Shown here: in pieces, positions 35,933 to 45,492 of the stretch | Layout: every line of letters starts with the position of its first letter | Numbering within the stretch: position 1 is the first letter of the stretch | Program-made: the position numbers and the translations under genes | Notes under the pieces: generated by a model | Seen by the model: only the letters and a program-made list of their open reading frames with translations | Told to the model about the DNA's origin: nothing | Databases searched by the model: none | NCBI GenBank assembly: GCA_029339505.1 | Contig: JAQISU010000155.1 | Span: 18,792,001-18,856,000, forward strand | Direction of reading: 5' to 3' | Origin: Unio delphinus | Taxonomy: Eukaryota; Mollusca; Bivalvia; Unionida; Unionidae | DNA: 64,000 nt

Positions 35933-37339
35933 TCAAAGATTTTCTACTGGGGCATCTACCACTCTCATTCTTCCACCAACACCTTCGAGTAGCATTGATT
36001 TATCACTGAGAATGACAGCAACCGCTCTATAATCAGCAATAGCACCAACACCAACAGGACGGGTAATATTAGCTCTAAAGTGTATATCAACAACTGACTG
36101 TCTCATCAAATCGAGATGTTCCAGTGAGAAGTAATAGATCGGATACAGATTCTTAAAATCAAATTGTGATATTTGCAAACCAGTATCCACATTTTGATCG
36201 CGTGCCATAAATGACAACAGACGATGATAAACTCGTGCAATATGATTTTCTGTGTAATTAAGTTGTATATCCTCAGATGGTTCCTGCTGGCCGTTTATTC
36301 TCAGTGAGACGTCTTTCACACCTAATTGATCAAATATCATATGACTTCGTTGTTGATTGCCAACTCGTGTGTTATCCTGTAACGCAACGAATATATGACG
36401 TGGCGCAGAAACGCCTTGTTTTGATGCTAGGTTCCAAGTGAATAACCCGTTGATATTTGATTGTTTCACATCTGTACTCACGGTTAGCCAACTCAACAAC
36501 GACTTTCCTCCTTGGTCCATAAATGATAGTAATCGTCCTTCTGCGGTGATTGCTGGAGTCAACACTGGCATCCACAATGATATTTTTGTTAAATTGACTT
36601 TACCAGCATCAGCATTTGGATTTGCAGCATCTGCTGGAATCCTCCAAATTGCGTCGTTATCATCACCCTTTCGTACAAGCGATACTGTATGCTTCGCCCC
36701 GTAGATAACTTTTCTGACGTTTCTACAGAATCCAAATATGTGATGCAGTGGAATCGCGCATGAAAATGATTTACGATCTCCTTGCAACATTGCGTTTCGT
36801 GTTGCAGCTCCTAGATTGAAATTAGTATCGTTGTTTATAATCATATTCTCGACCTCAGCATTAGTATTATCACGTTTTTTTGGTTGTCTTATAATAAATG
36901 GATTTCCTCCAGCGGTATTCTTACCATCTTTTGCAAACATCATAGAGGGTCCTGCTGATCTTGTATAATCATCAGAATATCTCGCTAACCCGATTATTGT
37001 TGTGGCCACATCAACATCACGATCTATGGACTCAATTTCTTTTCCATCAATGAGATATCTAGCACTCTCAAATAGCGCCATGATACCATTATTGACAAAA
37101 CCGACTTGAGTACCATCTGGATACTCTGTATCATTTGTTCGTATAATTTCTCCTTCTACTTCAATAAATGCTTCACAGGGCAAAAAGTATTTACTGGTAT
37201 CATGGACTTGAAGATCAATTCTTGCTCGACTATTTGAGTCTATGGCATGATAGGCGTAATATTGATAATCGCGTACAGAATCATTCTTGGGGACTGGGGC
37301 GTCTATATCAAATGCTGGATCAGATGATTTTTTGAACAT
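35933..37339 (-). CDS. major capsid protein (family B)
   Basis: Encodes 468 residues (MFKKSSDPAFDIDAPVPKND). SVRDYQYYAYHAIDSNSRARIDLQV, then FLPCEAFIEVEG and a NNGIMALFESARYLIDGKEIE block fit the opening strands and the 'dorsal' MCP motif of Polinton hexons. The C-terminus has LRINGQQEPSEDIQLNY and FSLEHLDLMRQSVVDIHFRANI. Double-jelly-roll fold is inferred. Intact in B1. Confidence 0.88.
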   Translation of the reverse strand: MFKKSSDPAFDIDAPVPKNDSVRDYQYYAYHAIDSNSRARIDLQVHDTSKYFLPCEAFIEVEGEIIRTNDTEYPDGTQVGFVNNGIMALFESARYLIDGKEIESIDRDVDVATTIIGLARYSDDYTRSAGPSMMFAKDGKNTAGGNPFIIRQPKKRDNTNAEVENMIINNDTNFNLGAATRNAMLQGDRKSFSCAIPLHHIFGFCRNVRKVIYGAKHTVSLVRKGDDNDAIWRIPADAANPNADAGKVNLTKISLWMPVLTPAITAEGRLLSFMDQGGKSLLSWLTVSTDVKQSNINGLFTWNLASKQGVSAPRHIFVALQDNTRVGNQQRSHMIFDQLGVKDVSLRINGQQEPSEDIQLNYTENHIARVYHRLLSFMARDQNVDTGLQISQFDFKNLYPIYYFSLEHLDLMRQSVVDIHFRANITRPVGVGAIADYRAVAVILSDKSMLLEGVGGRMRVVDAPVENL

Positions 37340-37393
37340 TTTATTCTATTTATCAGAGTCTAAATAGTGAAATCGTAAACGATTTTTCCATTT

Positions 37394-37825
37394 TCATCGA
37401 CGTAGTTTTTTAAGGCCACTTCCCGCTATCATGTTTGCAATATTGCTTTGGTCCCCTTGATTTACCATCGACGCTAGTTTTTCATCTACTGCGTTATTTA
37501 TTATTTTACTAACACTTGCAGGCATTTCTTCTGTAGACGGTAACGGTTTCTTTTTTCGCCCCACTAATGATGTTATTTTATCCTTCGCAGTTGAAAACGC
37601 TTTCCCGGCAAGATTTCCAACAGTACTAATACCCTTATCACGAATAACATCAATGGCTTTCATTGATAACTGTTTAGCTAACGGCATCACTTTGGGGGCC
37701 ATTCTTGAAAAGAATCCTAAAATGGTATTGCCGAGGCCATCTCCGTAGTATGCTCTATAAACTGGAAACCGTGAATTAACTACATAGACGAGGGTTGGTT
37801 TATCATGATTGTAGTGTACGATCAT
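37394..37825 (-). CDS. pVI-like virion protein (family B), 143 aa
   Basis: MIVHYNHDKPTLVYVVNSRF, then YYGDGLGNTILGFFSRMAP with an amphipathic helix, a basic middle (GRKKKPLPS) and the C-terminal MIAGSGLKKLRR. The GxGLG...F pattern matches the pVI-like protein of element A. IAGSG fits a type-II adenain site (XXGX-G). Upstream: CAATTGAAAAC and an AT-rich leader. Confidence 0.78.
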   Translation of the reverse strand: MIVHYNHDKPTLVYVVNSRFPVYRAYYGDGLGNTILGFFSRMAPKVMPLAKQLSMKAIDVIRDKGISTVGNLAGKAFSTAKDKITSLVGRKKKPLPSTEEMPASVSKIINNAVDEKLASMVNQGDQSNIANMIAGSGLKKLRR

Positions 37826-37858
37826 TATTATAAAAACAATAGTGTTTTCAATTGTTAT

Positions 37859-38923
37859 TTAATCACTATGATACCCATTTGCTAACTCGTCAATGAAATC
37901 TCGATATGTTTTGATATCCATGATACCGCCGGCAAATAACCGTCTACAGATATCAGCTGCTTCATTAATTATTTCTGGAGAGTTATTTCCAGCTCGGAAT
38001 CCTCCTACAAGAACATCTAATCGTGATATATCATTGATAACACTATCAGGACAAGTGTTTCCAATCCTTGGATTTTGCAGTCCACTTCCGCTATAACCAG
38101 TTGCTTCATCTAGTTTGTCTGTATCCGTGGGTTGTAAATAATCAAGAGTATCATCATCATCATCATCAGGTGGTAGTTGTTGTTTTTTTTGTCTCCGTGT
38201 TGGTGTTTGACGTCGTTCTTCTAAATCATCATCATCATCAGGTGGTAGTTGTTGTTTTTTTTGTCTTCTTGTTTGTCTACGTGTTGGTGTTTGACGTTTT
38301 AGTTCTTGCCGTTCTTCTATTTCTCGTTGTCGCTCTTCTATTTGTTCTCTTTTATAATTACTAATCCCCCTTTGAAATTCCTTGTATCCTATCTCATCCT
38401 TATTCAAACGACCAATCCCTTTATTTAGTTTATACAAATTATCGAACCAATCATTACTTGATATTCTATCATTTTTATACTCGTCCTTTAAAAAATCTTT
38501 TTTTGAATTATAGCTTTGAGCAGCAAAATTACCAAAGGCTTGATAATCCTTTGATTTCAATAAACTAGGTTTTTTTATTTCTATTTTAGCATGATCAGTA
38601 AATTTATTCAACAGAGAAACAGTCGTTTTTTTCGGATCAGTTTTTTCAGTTTGTTCAGTTTTCGCTGCTATTTTTTCGAGTACAGAAATAAGACCCTCTT
38701 CCTTTCTTTTACCGTCAGGATCATCTCCCAGTATAGCACGCTCTACCCCCTTCGTTGCTGTGGTTACTGGTTTAAACAATTCTTCAGACCCCAGAGCAAA
38801 ATCAGTTTGTAAACTCTGTCGTTGTTGCTGTTTATTTCTTACAGAGTCACGAATTGGTATAAATTTCTTAATTGCATCTAGTCGCTCACGAGCCAATCGG
38901 GTCGTTAATGCTTCATTGACCAT
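37859..38923 (-). CDS. conserved Polinton protein ending GSGL...NDISRLD, 354 aa
   Basis: From ATG 38923 (MVNEALTTRLARERLDAIKK), the start shared with B2. Long charged coiled coil, then Gln/Arg-rich repeats with Asp runs (PPDDDDD). The C-terminal YSGSGLQNP...NDISRLDVLVGGFRAGNNSPEIINEA block is widespread in Polinton-type loci. Likely virion-associated. Promoter region has the CAATTGAAAAA motif (38947-38960). Confidence 0.82.
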   Translation of the reverse strand: MVNEALTTRLARERLDAIKKFIPIRDSVRNKQQQRQSLQTDFALGSEELFKPVTTATKGVERAILGDDPDGKRKEEGLISVLEKIAAKTEQTEKTDPKKTTVSLLNKFTDHAKIEIKKPSLLKSKDYQAFGNFAAQSYNSKKDFLKDEYKNDRISSNDWFDNLYKLNKGIGRLNKDEIGYKEFQRGISNYKREQIEERQREIEERQELKRQTPTRRQTRRQKKQQLPPDDDDDLEERRQTPTRRQKKQQLPPDDDDDDTLDYLQPTDTDKLDEATGYSGSGLQNPRIGNTCPDSVINDISRLDVLVGGFRAGNNSPEIINEAADICRRLFAGGIMDIKTYRDFIDELANGYHSD

Positions 38924-38968
38924 TATTTGAAATCGCAAACTATTTTTCAATTGTAAAACAATTTTTCC

Positions 38969-39228
38969 CACTTTTGTTACATGTCGGATGATTTTTTAAC
39001 ACAGTCATGGAAGTGTTATTTCATCGTGAGACACCTTCTATCACTGATGGAGAAAGTGTCATAATTGTATATAAAATAAATAATACTGACAGTTTCTCCA
39101 CTTTTGTTACATGTCGGATGATTTTTTAACACAGTCATGGAAGTGTTATTTCATCGTGAGACACCTTCTATCACTGATGGAGAAAGTGTCATAATTGTAT
39201 ATAAAATAAATAATACTGACAGTTTCCA
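38969..39228. repeat. two 130-bp direct repeats with hairpin (B1)
   Basis: The unit starts at about 38969 and again at 39099 (period 130 bp). Each contains an imperfect inverted repeat with arms GGAGAAAGTGTCA / TGACAGTTTCTCC (39049-39061 and 39087-39099 in the first) around an AT-rich loop with TATATAAAATAAATA. Homologous hairpins exist in B2 at 58203 and 58343. Confidence 0.85.
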
Positions 39229-39348
39229 CACTTTTTCATTGATCAATCTGACATATCGTCCATCGATTTTTGACATCCCCCTTGAGGGTCGGCTAAAAAA
39301 AATGAGGGTCGGAATGATAAAATGGTCAGGCAATCAATGGTCGGGCAA

Positions 39349-39750
39349 TCAAAATTGTTCATTTTCTTGAATTAATGCTCGTAGGTTTCTAATTTTAGAG
39401 TTGACTTCTTTTTTCAATTCGTATTCGTTACCTAATTCTTTTCGTATTCCTTCTACGATAGTATACAACGGGACGAACACACTGATGTCACTGGAAAATG
39501 AAAGAGAGTCTTTAATAGAATTCTGAATTTTTTTGATGAGTGCATACTTCTTGGGTAGCATATATTTGTTAGTGCTAACCCCGTATTCTATATCCTGAAA
39601 ATCAGACACAATTTGATCAGGATTTAATCCATCTGATAGTTTGATATCCTGATTTTTCAATTTTGCTATTTCAACTATGATGCTATTCATGTTTTCAGAA
39701 TTCATTATTCTATAAGAATGACATATCTCTAATTGGAAATTATGATGCAT
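39349..39750 (-). CDS. unknown helical protein, 133 aa
   Basis: Starts MHHNFQLEICHSYR, with an alternative ATG giving MNSENMNSIIVEIAKL, which is the part conserved in B2. Charged and helical. Its ATG overlaps the stop of the HNH gene (TAATG), so the two are probably expressed from one mRNA. Family unknown. Confidence 0.7.
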   Translation of the reverse strand: MHHNFQLEICHSYRIMNSENMNSIIVEIAKLKNQDIKLSDGLNPDQIVSDFQDIEYGVSTNKYMLPKKYALIKKIQNSIKDSLSFSSDISVFVPLYTIVEGIRKELGNEYELKKEVNSKIRNLRALIQENEQF

Positions 39751-40256
39751 TAGACATAACTAAATTGAAATTTTTGCCCCGTCTTTTTTGAAATAGCCGA
39801 TCGATAAATCCTCCCTGCAACTTTTTGAACAGAAGTCGGACAGATATTGAAATATTTTCCGGCTTCATTCATAGATGAAAATATTTTTTCTTCATTAGTT
39901 ATTGTATTCAAAGATGTCACAGGTCTCTTCCCAACCGTTTTGCAAGTGCCAGTCTTTCCTTGTTTGGAATTCTCACTCAGTGTGATAGCCTGCAGATTTG
40001 ATACAGAATTATTCTTTGGATTAGAATCCTTGTGATAAATAACAAAACCATCCTCGATCAATCCATTAAAACATTCAAATACGAAACGATGAATGAGATA
40101 ATTTTTCGTTTCTTTTCCCTCCCTAACAGTAAACCTAAAATACCCTTGATTAGTCACAACACCGACCGGTTTCTTTAGTCTACGGTTTCTGACAGTACCA
40201 TCACTGGATGCTTCATATTTTGTAATCACTGGATGTGGTCTGAATTCTTGGTTCAT
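39750..40256 (-). CDS. NUMOD4/HNH-type endonuclease, 168 aa
   Basis: N-terminal YEASSDGTVRNRRLKKPVG is NUMOD4-like. The HNH_3-type core is LIHRFVFECFNGLIEDGFVIYHKDSNPKNNSVSNL, written here as separate motifs HRFVFECF and KDSNPKNNSVSNLQ. A NUMOD1-like SMNEAGKYFNICPTSVQKVA DNA-binding repeat is at the end. The B2 copy has VIDHKD where B1 has VIYHKD: the Asp next to the catalytic His is replaced by Tyr in B1, so B1 may be less active. Such genes are common in phages and giant viruses as homing endonucleases. Confidence 0.85.
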   Translation of the reverse strand: MNQEFRPHPVITKYEASSDGTVRNRRLKKPVGVVTNQGYFRFTVREGKETKNYLIHRFVFECFNGLIEDGFVIYHKDSNPKNNSVSNLQAITLSENSKQGKTGTCKTVGKRPVTSLNTITNEEKIFSSMNEAGKYFNICPTSVQKVAGRIYRSAISKKTGQKFQFSYV

Positions 40257-40266
40257 ATATACTATT

Positions 40267-40662
40267 CTATTGTTTGTCTAATTCAGTGTTTGGTTCAATA
40301 ATTACATCACTGGAAAATCTTTCGATATAGTCTTGCGGGGTTCTTATGATTTTATCCTTGATGTTGTCAGGGTCAAGGGCTTTTTCAGGGTCATAATTTC
40401 TGATAGATTGTCCATTTTTTATTCTTTTATCATAATAACGCTTCAATTCCCTATATCGCTTACCACCACAATCAATACACAATTGTGATCTTCCTTTGAC
40501 CCCAACCCCACATCGAATACAGGGTAACGGACCAAGACTTCCACGTCGAAAACTTTGCATATGATACCTAAAGTACTCATTTTTTCTGCATGATTTGTTA
40601 CACGGGGTTACATTTCCCATCATGAGCCATTTGCAGTGATTCATTATACATAAAACTTTCAT
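40267..40662 (-). CDS. Cys-rich zinc-binding protein, 131 aa
   Basis: CIMNHCKWLM..., PCNKSC, LPCIRCGVGV and LCIDCGGKRYREL give several CX2C pairs, probably two zinc ribbons. Basic linker, then a variable C-terminus. Conserved in B2 (56788-57156). Starts 24 nt from the divergent polymerase ATG. Family unknown. Confidence 0.72.
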   Translation of the reverse strand: MKVLCIMNHCKWLMMGNVTPCNKSCRKNEYFRYHMQSFRRGSLGPLPCIRCGVGVKGRSQLCIDCGGKRYRELKRYYDKRIKNGQSIRNYDPEKALDPDNIKDKIIRTPQDYIERFSSDVIIEPNTELDKQ

Positions 40663-40686
40663 TTAAATGTTTGTTTTTTATATAGC

Positions 40687-43600
40687 ATGAAGGAGTTCAA
40701 GAGATTGACTTCGAAAAATGCTAAATTCAATGCTGATAGAGAGTTCAAGAGATTATTGAAAATCAATCCTAGATTTAATCTCGATAGACCAAAAAAACGT
40801 CAAAAACGTCCAAGAGACGGAAACATGAAAGAGTTTAAGAGATTATTAAAAATCAATCCTAGATTTAATCTCGATAGACCCAAAAAACGTCCAATAGACG
40901 GAAACAAACGTAACAAACGTCCAAGAGACGGAAACATGAAAGAGTTTAAGAGATTATTGAAAATTAACCCTAAATTTAATATCGATAGACCCAAAAAACG
41001 TCCAAAACGCACAATAGACGGAAACATGAAAGAGTTTAAGAGATTATTGAAAATCAATCCTAGATTTAATCGCGATAGACCAAAAAAACGTAACAAACGT
41101 CCAATAGACGGAAACATGAGATCATCATGGAAGGATGCTCAATTCAATCTTGATATAGTTTCTAATACACCCAAGAATAAAATTCTTGATAAACCCATCA
41201 GAGACTGTTTTAATGAATTCAAGCGTGATGGAGCATCTTATTGTTGGTCAACATTTCGAATTGATGGTGTTGTTGACGCTACCATGAATGATGAAAAGGC
41301 AGCAGTGATCATTTCACGTGTTGGGGAAAAAAGTCATTTTTTCCGAATCAAATTCATTATCCGTGAGAATGGCTAATGGATTATTAAGGATAAATTTGAA
41401 CAAATTCTCAAGGGCAAAAAAACTGTCACCGTGAATCAGGATTCAAAACCGGGAATTTTGACTGGAATTGATAAACCCTACTACGAAAGGTCTTATCCTG
41501 TCACAGCAGTTGTTTACGGGATCTATCCGCTCAATGAAAAACCTGATATTTCAAAACTAGCACCCATGAAATATTCGACAGGCCTCAATTGTGTAGCAGA
41601 ACGAATAATAGAACACTTCACAAATGCGTCCCGGGGGAATAAACTCACTGATCTAAGACGAAAAAAAATAACCGAGTGGGAGTTCACGGTAAAAGAGCAT
41701 GGAGCAACAATTCAGGATATAACTAAATTAGAAAGATCATTAAGATTTCCAATATCGGTAAGGACAATCACCGGTGAAGTATTAAAAGAACCGAAATATC
41801 AATCAAAAAAAGGAAACCCCATTGAAATTATTGATCATAACGCGCACGCGTGGTCATCTGCAGTAACAATATTCCCACGGGATAGAACCGTAAAATATCT
41901 ATCCCAAACCGAAGAGTTTTTTTCAGAGCAGAAATTATTTGATGCTATTTACCATTTGAGTAAAAACGATCCTGTGTCAGCGTGGCTATTTCATAGTAAT
42001 TCAGACGAGGAATGCAGATTTGATCAGTTTGTAAGGCCCAACGGAGAATTATACCGTACTGAAGAACTGCAGAATCAAATGAAACAACTAGCTAGTGAGT
42101 TTTCTGGGGACGGAGAAGACAACGATCAATTATTAGCAAACTGTTTCACAGTACCATCCATTGCAGCACATTTTGCTAGAAAGAAAAACGCGTGGAAACC
42201 AACACGAAGTGAGTTTTTATCAGATGTCAAATTGTCCTGTCTTGAATACAGCCACGGCGGATTATGGAACACAAAATACACCGCTGATACCGTTATTTCC
42301 GTTGATATGATTGCGTGTTATCCAGGAAGTTTTCTCGGGTATGGAGAATGTGAGAAATATTTCAAACGATTTGGACACCCTACACACGAAATGACCCGTG
42401 TTGCTATTAATGGACCACTTCCTGATTTTGATTTAACCGGATTCGCTTGTGTAGTATCATTTGAAATGGCTACAGGACTTCATCCGTGTAGTTATCTTTG
42501 GATTGGTAAACACATGTCTGAAAAACACTGGATGCCAATAGTGTTATTACGGTATATGCTTGATTGTAAGATGTTAAAATCATTAATTGTCAGTGAAGCA
42601 ATTATATCCTATCGAGCACAGAAATCAGTCTGGTTACCCCAACCTGATCTAGAAAAAATAATTAGCGAAGAGCGAAAACTGTTTCCTGATTTTAATGAAC
42701 AACAAATCATGGATTGGTCCCAACAGTTATTTGAAATCAGAAACAATGAAGCAAAAAATCTTGGACGAAGAATAATCGGTAAATTTACCCAAGGTGGCAA
42801 AGATGATAATACGAAATATTCTTCACGATTGATTATAGACAACGCTGAATACGATTTTGTAATCGCGGATCTAACGAATAGGGGCCTATATGTCAATCGT
42901 AAGGACGCATTTCTGTCCGATGGAACCAAATTGGGTACAATTGTTACCTACAATGATGGATACCATCCGCAGTACACACATTTGAGAGCTTCTATGCTTG
43001 GTTATGCTTCTATCAATCTGTTTTCAATGATCAATAGATTTCCTACCACCGCAGTTAGAGTTGCTACTGATTCATTTTACATAAATAGCAAAATGGCTGA
43101 TTTTAAGGCTACTGGCAACGAGAATTGGGGAACATGGAGAATTAGGAAAGAAATGATTCATGATTATATTCAATCAGCAGATGTTACCATTGAAAATAAT
43201 TACTTAGAAAGCAATCAGTGTTCAGAATTTTCTAGTGCACCACCGATTTCTGATCCAATCTGTAGATATAAAACAGTTTATTTAAACGGTTGTGGTGGGT
43301 CAGGAAAAACAACCCGGGCAATTGAGTTATTCCGTAGAAACGCTAGTGTTTCCAATCCAAACATGATTGTGCTAACACCAACTCATAGACTTGCAAGAGA
43401 AATGATACAGAGAGGGGTAAATGCCTGCACTTATCACAGCTTTTTCCGATGGAAGGGAGATAAATGGACTCCTGAGCGCATGGGAGAGAAATTTATTCCT
43501 GAAATCATGATTTGGGATGAAATAGACACAGTGTCAGAAGATGTCTTAAAAATATTTCTTGAGTGGTTGTTATTGAAGAATACAAAAGTCGTCATGTGCG

Positions 43601-44541
43601 GTGATCACGGCCAACCACCACCATTTGTCGGTGCATCTCCACATGAATGGCTAAAGGGTTTTGTAGACTATTATGAAGAAATTGATACTGATCATAGATC
43701 ACTTGATGAAAAATTAAAAGAGTTTAAGAAATTAATTAGATTACAACCGGATAGAATCCAGTGTGAAATAGCCCGTGAAATAATTTCGGAAACTCCCATG
43801 AATGATTTCTGGGAAATGTGGAGACCAAACGATTTGATCATTGCAAGTAGAAAAATAGTCAGAGACACACTTCAGATGAAATTATTTGAATTGCATAAAC
43901 AAAAATTTGCAACGCTTCCAGTGCCCCTCTGTTATAGGCCATCGGATACACGAAAACAGAACATCGAAGTTGATATTCCAGGACAGAGTGAAAAACAAAT
44001 TCTCGTATTAAATGATATTGTGCTGGTTGATATCAATGTCGTTGAAGATGCATTGCGTGCTAATAAATCCCCGTGGACTCTAGGATACGCAGCGACGATA
44101 CATTCTTCACAGGGATTGACTATATCGGATACAATTGTTTGGATGGTAGATAATCGCATAGAATGGTCGAATTTAGTCTATCTTTCAGTATCCAGAGTAC
44201 GAAAAATAAATCAACTTCGAAGAATTGTCTTCGATGATGAAATCATTGGCGATGATAATGACACCACAATAGATGATATTATTGATAAAAAACTCTCCGG
44301 TTACAAACAACAAGACAAAAAAAAACAACGAGAATTTGATATTGATGCTGAATTAATAATCACTTTGAAGAAACAACAGAATAATCACTGCGCGAGTTGC
44401 AATTGTATAATGCGTTGGCAGTATTCGGATAAGGATCCTCGCCAATTCACCGTAGACAGAAAAAATAACAATCTCGGTCATGTCAGAAATAATGTGATGT
44501 TGACTTGTCTTGAGTGCAATAGACGCAAGGGTGCTAGTTAA
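40687..44541 (+). CDS. B-family-like polymerase fused to SF1 helicase and HNH (one in-frame stop)
   Basis: About 1285 codons from ATG 40687, interrupted by TAA at 41374-41376 (B2 has a Lys codon there); the frame is open from 41377 to 44541. N-terminus: four to five basic repeats with core EFKRLLKINPRFN. Polymerase palm: VISVDMIACYPGSFLGYG (motif A, about 539) and VRVATDSFYINSK (motif C, about 792). Helicase: NGCGGSGKTTRAIELF (Walker A, about 868), IMIWDEIDTVSED (Walker B), VVMCGDHGQPPPF, AATIHSSQGLTISDT and YLSVSRVRK (Pif1/RecD-like SF1). C-terminus: CASCNCIMRW...NVMLTCLECNRRKG, an HNH treble clef. The 3' end overlaps the convergent integrase gene by 8 nt. Replication protein; domain calls from motifs only. 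Confidence 0.85.
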
Positions 44542-45487
44542 GCCCATGCGGTGGCAATTGAGTATCCTCGGGTATCACTTGTAATTGTTGTCTAGTAAAA
44601 CCCCGTTGAGGGGCAGTTGAATCCAGTTTATAGATTGTAGGTCTACCCGTAGATCGTGTTATACTAGATATCTTATGCGTAGTGACGCTCCAAATAGGAT
44701 CAGTAGCCCTTTTTCTATCCCCTTCAAGCTCTCCTGGTTCGTATAAGTACCTCACAATGACATTACTACCAAGAATTGGTTCTTTGAAATCTTTTTGAGG
44801 TTTTTCAGGTATCGACTTCTTTTTAATCGCGTTGATAGGTTTCATGTTGATGGTTCTAGTAATCTCGTTATTCAGTGCGGTAACTACACCTGGTAATCTC
44901 TTAACCCATTCACGGGATCTTTTTTCTTGGATGAATTCTTTTGCATATTGATATCCAAATAACCGTTCAGCAAGAATCCGATTAAATCGTTCTACAATGG
45001 CCTGATCACGATGCAGTGCAGTATGCCCTCGTCTGATAGCGACATTAGAATTCAACGCATGAATTAATTTCACATCTGCTAGATGCCTGTGCTGCAAATT
45101 GCTGCTTTTATAAGCAACATCATGAAGGTGACAGGCCTTATCAATAGCGTTTATTGGTTCCTCACCGGGTCGGGGCTGATTTTGATCATTGAGTCTGATA
45201 TCAAGTCTTGTTCCCGGTCCACAATAACTATACCCTGGAAGGTGTTTTTCTCCGGGGTATTTTGCCCATGGGGTTCCAAGGAGTTTTGCTAATTTGGCAG
45301 CGATATCACCTCCTCGTTTTTTTTTTAAAGGTTCCTTGGGTTCCTTGGGTTTAGAAACAAATCTAAATTTCTTTGTACTACACTGTACGCATTTACCAGA
45401 AAGCGCTGATCGGTTATTTTTAGTTGTAATCGTCGTCAAGTCATCTGTGCCAGTACGCGCCTTACACTTCACGCAATATAGATCCAT
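44534..45487 (-). CDS. zinc-ribbon/PLA2 protein fused by deletion to integrase C-terminus
   Basis: Encodes 317 residues. Residues 1-45 (YCVKCKARTG...GKCVQCSTKK) are a DUF5679-like zinc ribbon. Next comes a parvovirus-like phospholipase A2: LPGYSYCGPGTRLD (calcium loop) and AIDKACHLHDVAYKS (HDxxY active site). After HALN the sequence jumps to NVAIRRGHTALH...AIVERFN, the last third of the integrase. B2 shows that these are normally two genes with about 0.5 kb between the joined points. The catalytic Glu remains but the two catalytic Asp are gone, so the integrase part cannot work. Starts 5 bp from the divergent ATPase ATG. Confidence 0.85.
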   Translation of the reverse strand: MDLYCVKCKARTGTDDLTTITTKNNRSALSGKCVQCSTKKFRFVSKPKEPKEPLKKKRGGDIAAKLAKLLGTPWAKYPGEKHLPGYSYCGPGTRLDIRLNDQNQPRPGEEPINAIDKACHLHDVAYKSSNLQHRHLADVKLIHALNSNVAIRRGHTALHRDQAIVERFNRILAERLFGYQYAKEFIQEKRSREWVKRLPGVVTALNNEITRTINMKPINAIKKKSIPEKPQKDFKEPILGSNVIVRYLYEPGELEGDRKRATDPIWSVTTHKISSITRSTGRPTIYKLDSTAPQRGFTRQQLQVIPEDTQLPPHGLN

Positions 45488-45492
45488 AATTT
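45488..45492. promoter_or_regulatory. 5-bp gap between divergent start codons
   Basis: The ATG of the PLA2 gene (minus, 45487) and the ATG of the ATPase (plus, 45493) are separated by 5 bp. The same gap separates 51381 and 51387 in B2. Any promoter for each gene must lie inside the coding region of the other. Confidence 0.85.
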
